Origin: Natrinema saccharevitans
Lineage (GTDB): Archaea; Halobacteriota; Halobacteria; Halobacteriales; Natrialbaceae
Reading direction: 5' to 3'
Length of the DNA stretch: 64,000 bases
NCBI RefSeq assembly: GCF_001953745.1
Contig: NZ_LWLN01000001.1
Span: 310,001 to 374,000, forward strand
The notes under the pieces were generated by a model. It did no database searches and had not been told where the DNA came from. It was given only the letters and a program-made list of their open reading frames with translations. The stretch's first letter is position 1. Every line of letters begins with the position of its first letter. A program made the translations under genes and the position numbers. Shown one piece after another: positions 61,209-64,000 of this stretch.

Positions 61209-63465
61209 CCCGGACCACCTCGCCGGCGGCGAACTCGAACTGCGACCGGACCGCCTCGGCGAGTTCCGGGTCGATATCGCCGTCCTCGAGGACGACCGCG
61301 ATCTCCTCGAACAGCATCTCGGTCTCGCCGAGGTCGGCCTCGCCGCCGGTACTCGCCTCCCGGAGGAGCCGCTCGAGTTCGCCCCGCGGCTGGGAAAGCA
61401 GCGCCTCGACGGCGTCGGTCTCGCCGTGGATCGCCGCCCCGGCCGTCGCGTCGACGGACTCGAGGGCGAGCCCGGGCGTCGCGTCGATCAGCTGCAGGTA
61501 CCGCGACTCGTCGTGGGTCCGGCGCAGGCCGCCCGAGCCGCGCTCGTAGGAACACAGATAGAGGGCCCGTTCGGCGGCTCGAGCGCCGAGTGCGAGCCAG
61601 CGTCGGGACCGCTGGGCGTGGTAGGTCTCGAAGGGGTCGCCGACGTCGTCGGCGTCGACGGTCGCGAAGGTGTCGGCGATCGCGTCGACCGACGGATCGG
61701 TGACCGCGGGGTAGCTCGGCATCGACCGCAGCCACGCACCGGGGAACAGCTGGGTGAGGAACTGCTCGCCGGGGTAGGTCTCGTCGATCAGATCGAGCAG
61801 AAAGACCGCCCGCCGCGAGTCGTACTTGAGGTCGTCGGCGGCACAGACGGTGACGCCGCCGGTCGGCGGCCGCGTTTCGACCGAATGCACGTACGGCGCG
61901 TCGTACTGGATCGTCCGCCGGAGCATCCGACGCAGCCCCTGCCAGTCCGGCCCCACGAGGTCCGTCTCCTCGACGAACGCGGCGATCTCGAGGACGCGAC
62001 GGACGCCCTCGTACCCCTCGCGGGCGTCGACCCAGTCCTCTTCGCGGGCGATCCGTCCTTTCAGGTCCGTCCGCCGGATCCAGCGCTCGAGCGAGCGCCG
62101 GACGCTCGAGCCGGCGGTTTCGGCGAGCAAATCCGTCGAGAACGCCGGCACACGGGCCCGGAGCCGATCCAGCGAGGCGGCGACCGAGTCAGGCCGGTCC
62201 CGCTCGGGTCCGACGGGATCGGCGTCGGCTCGCTCGATGGCGTCGCCGTCTCGCTCCCGTTCGCACTGACAGGTGACGACCGCGTAGAGTTCGTTGACGG
62301 CGGGATCTTCGGCCAGCGACGGGGTACCGATCGTCGCCGTCGGGACGCCGGCCTCGCGGAGCCGCCGTCTGGTCTCGGGGACGCGCTCGATCCGCGGGAC
62401 GGCGACGGCGAACTCGTCGAACGGCCAGCCGTGGCGGTCGCGCAGCGACTGGATCTCGGTGGCGACCGCTCGAGCCTGTTCGCGAGCGGTGTCGGTCCGG
62501 AGCCGGCGTGCCCGGCCGGTCGGCTCCGATTCCGCCGACGCGGCGGCCGCCGATCCGGCGTCACCGCCGGACTCCGCGCTCCGAGTCGGCACCTCGTCGG
62601 TCGCGAGGAACCGCGTGATCGCCCGGTGTGGCGGCCCGTCGGCGTTCGCTCTCGGCGGCTCGAGCGGCTCGACCGCGAGGCCGGCCTCGGCCGCGACGTC
62701 GGCGACCCGGCCGGGTTCGACCCGCGTCCGCTCGACGCTGGCGTGGCGCTCGCCGAGACAGACGAGGTCGGCGTCCGCCGACAGCGCGGCGAGATAGCGT
62801 CGGTCGAGCCGGCGGTACTCCTCGAACTCGACGGCCAGCACGGCGTCGAACGAGGCCGTCACGCGTGACCGCAGGCCGTCGGCGTCGGCCGCGAGCAGGT
62901 CCACGGCGCGCGGGATCACGTCCGCCCGCTCGACGTAGCCTCGGTCTGTGAGTTCGTCGTGGAACCGGTCGTTCATCGCGTAGAGGAAGGCCAGACAGTC
63001 GTGGGGGTCCTCGAGGTCCGCGAGGCGAATCCGCTGGCGGGTCGCCTCGAGCAGGAGCTGCCCCACGTCGCGGGAAAACCCCTCGTGGTCGGCCGCGCGC
63101 TCGAGGTAGTCGGGGACGGATCGGCTCGCGCCGTCGATCACCAGCGAGATCAGCTCGATGCGTTCCTCGTACTCGAGGCGATCGAGCGTCGGGTCGTACG
63201 CCTCGACGGTCTTGGAGGCGTGTTCCGGCAGGGACTCGACGCGGGGCGAGCGGGGGCCGTCGGCGCGCTCGAGTGGTGCGTCGGCCAGCGCTTCGGTCAG
63301 CGACGCCAGCCCCGCCGGATGTCGCTTCAGCACCAGCACGTTCCGCGGGCCGTGGTCGTCGGCGAGAGCGGCGTACTCGTCGGCGACGGCCGCGAGGAGG
63401 GTATCGCTGGGCGCGGGCGCGGGAAGGAGTTTGCACGTTCCCTCGAGGGCGGGCGGGGACGGCAT
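61201..63465 (-). CDS. AddB-like helicase-fold protein without a Walker A motif
   Basis: 754 residues. Helicase-like blocks resemble AddB/RecC-type dead helicases: N-V-L-V-L-K-R-H-P-A-G-L near residue 42, A-V-L-A-V-E-F-E-E-Y-R-R-L-D-R-R-Y (a motif II analogue), D-E-F-A-V-A-V-P-R-I-E-R-V-P-E, then D-L-K-Y-D-S-R-R-A-V-F-L-L-D-L-I-D-E-T-Y-P and a final R-A-A-E-R-A-L-Y-L-C-S-Y. The N-terminal ATP loop (G-x-A-G-T-G-K-T) is absent. It starts the operon from a bidirectional promoter shared with the CBS gene and overlaps the next gene by 8 bp. Confidence 0.8.
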   Translation of the reverse strand: MPSPPALEGTCKLLPAPAPSDTLLAAVADEYAALADDHGPRNVLVLKRHPAGLASLTEALADAPLERADGPRSPRVESLPEHASKTVEAYDPTLDRLEYEERIELISLVIDGASRSVPDYLERAADHEGFSRDVGQLLLEATRQRIRLADLEDPHDCLAFLYAMNDRFHDELTDRGYVERADVIPRAVDLLAADADGLRSRVTASFDAVLAVEFEEYRRLDRRYLAALSADADLVCLGERHASVERTRVEPGRVADVAAEAGLAVEPLEPPRANADGPPHRAITRFLATDEVPTRSAESGGDAGSAAAASAESEPTGRARRLRTDTAREQARAVATEIQSLRDRHGWPFDEFAVAVPRIERVPETRRRLREAGVPTATIGTPSLAEDPAVNELYAVVTCQCERERDGDAIERADADPVGPERDRPDSVAASLDRLRARVPAFSTDLLAETAGSSVRRSLERWIRRTDLKGRIAREEDWVDAREGYEGVRRVLEIAAFVEETDLVGPDWQGLRRMLRRTIQYDAPYVHSVETRPPTGGVTVCAADDLKYDSRRAVFLLDLIDETYPGEQFLTQLFPGAWLRSMPSYPAVTDPSVDAIADTFATVDADDVGDPFETYHAQRSRRWLALGARAAERALYLCSYERGSGGLRRTHDESRYLQLIDATPGLALESVDATAGAAIHGETDAVEALLSQPRGELERLLREASTGGEADLGETEMLFEEIAVVLEDGDIDPELAEAVRSQFEFAAGEVVRDE

Positions 63466-63563
63466 GACACGTCACCCTGTACGGTCGATTTCGTATTTAA
63501 ATGTGGGTTACTCGTCCGTCCAGTCGCTCGGTGGTAGTTCGGCTGCCTTCCGCAGTCCGACAA

Positions 63564-63573
63564 TTCTTATATT
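63564..63573 (+). promoter_or_regulatory. TATA-like box of the CBS gene
   Basis: The run ttcttatatt lies 22-31 nt before the ATG at 63595, within the flanking acaat...attgt symmetry, consistent with a leaderless transcript. Confidence 0.5.
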
Positions 63574-63582
63574 GTCTACCGA

Positions 63583-63596
63583 ATACCATACGGTAT
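63583..63596. promoter_or_regulatory. dyad overlapping the CBS gene start
   Basis: atacc (63583-63587) and ggtat (63592-63596) form a perfect 5-bp dyad with a 4-nt spacer. It covers the transcription and translation start, so a bound protein would block expression. Confidence 0.35.
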
Positions 63597-63999
63597 GGAA
63601 GACATTTTCGTCGCGCGAGTCATGTCAACGGATGTCTATACGGTCGCGCCGGACACGCTCGTCGAGGACGCTGCAGGCGAGATGCTCGACAACGGGATCG
63701 GCTCGGTCGTCGTCGTCGACGATAATAATCGGCTCGAGGGGATCCTGACGACGACCGACTTCGTCCGGATCGTCGCCGAGCGAAAGCCGAAGGACCAGAC
63801 GCCGGTCTCGACCTACATGAGTACGGACGTCGTCACCGCCGGGGCACAAGATACCATCCGCGACGCCGCAGACGTGATGGTCGAACGGGGTTTCCACCAC
63901 ATTCCCGTCGTCGACGAGGACGAGGGCGTCATCGGGATGGTCTCGACATCGGATCTGGCCGGCTACGTCTCGCGCGTCCAGTCGCCGAGTCCCGAATAG
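63595..63999 (+). CDS. two-CBS-domain protein
   Basis: 134 residues made of two CBS motifs only: V-A-R-V-M-S-T-D-V-Y-T-V with G-I-G-S-V-V-V-V-D-D, and S-T-Y-M-S-T-D-V-V-T-A with G-F-H-H-I-P-V-V-D-E. Stand-alone CBS pairs bind adenine nucleotides (AMP, ATP or SAM) and regulate a partner protein. The ligand and partner are unknown. It diverges from the AddAB-like operon across about 130 bp, so the two may be co-regulated. The gene is complete at the window's end (TAG at 63997). Confidence 0.93.
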   Translation: MEDIFVARVMSTDVYTVAPDTLVEDAAGEMLDNGIGSVVVVDDNNRLEGILTTTDFVRIVAERKPKDQTPVSTYMSTDVVTAGAQDTIRDAADVMVERGFHHIPVVDEDEGVIGMVSTSDLAGYVSRVQSPSPE

Positions 64000-64000
64000 C

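Noticed and set aside
61177..62868. 563-residue plus-strand frame opposite the AddB-like gene
   Set aside because: Antisense shadow; no domain motif, and its composition mirrors the minus-strand gene.

Overview
The window is high-GC DNA from a haloarchaeon, most likely a Natrialbales member of the Haloterrigena/Natrinema kind. The evidence is very acidic proteins, strong G/C third-position bias, leaderless genes with a TATA-like box about 25-30 nt before the ATG, twin-arginine lipoproteins, and many families known mainly from Halobacteria (bat-type HTH, LWR-salt, FolC-FolP fusion, HFX_2341 regulator, archaeal DnaG). No rRNA, tRNA or CRISPR array was found.

Layout. 0-6.7 kb: small genes (lipoprotein, bat-type regulator, pterin dehydratase, LWR-salt protein, HAD phosphatase) plus two broken genes: a VOC protein with an apparent 1-base deletion and a substrate-binding-protein pseudogene. 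6.9-10 kb: a heme operon, ahbA-ahbB fusion, met8-like and hemA, for the siroheme route. 10-10.6 kb: a frameshifted lipoprotein gene. 11-13.3 kb: two unlike cis-prenyltransferase subunits. 13.3-18.3 kb: a tnpB remnant, a DUF92 kinase-like protein, dnaG and two regulators. 18.4-29.4 kb: a membrane-anchored wHTH protein, a DUF3311/symporter pair, a CARF-like regulator, valS, pdxS and thrB. 29.5-37.7 kb: a chemotaxis transducer diverging from three paralogous Tat lipoprotein solute-binding proteins. 37.7-43 kb: MFS transporter, flavoprotein and conserved unknowns. 43-44.4 kb: a tnpB element. 44.4-56.4 kb: sensor kinase, carB, a divergent ABC exporter pair and folCP. 56.4-63.5 kb: a three-gene overlapping operon that reads as an AddAB-type helicase-nuclease. 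A CBS-domain gene ends the window.

The most notable signals are: (1) the AddAB-like operon, in which the AddB-like subunit is split into a helicase-like protein without an ATP-binding loop and a separate Fe-S nuclease-fold protein with a degraded active site; (2) five dispersed copies of a palindromic element of about 80 bp, three at gene 3' ends and two of them supplying the host gene's stop codon; (3) a TnpB whose first RuvC aspartate is glycine; (4) a likely heteromeric cis-prenyltransferase; (5) a tripled binding-protein family beside a chemoreceptor; and (6) an intergenic array of three perfect hairpins.
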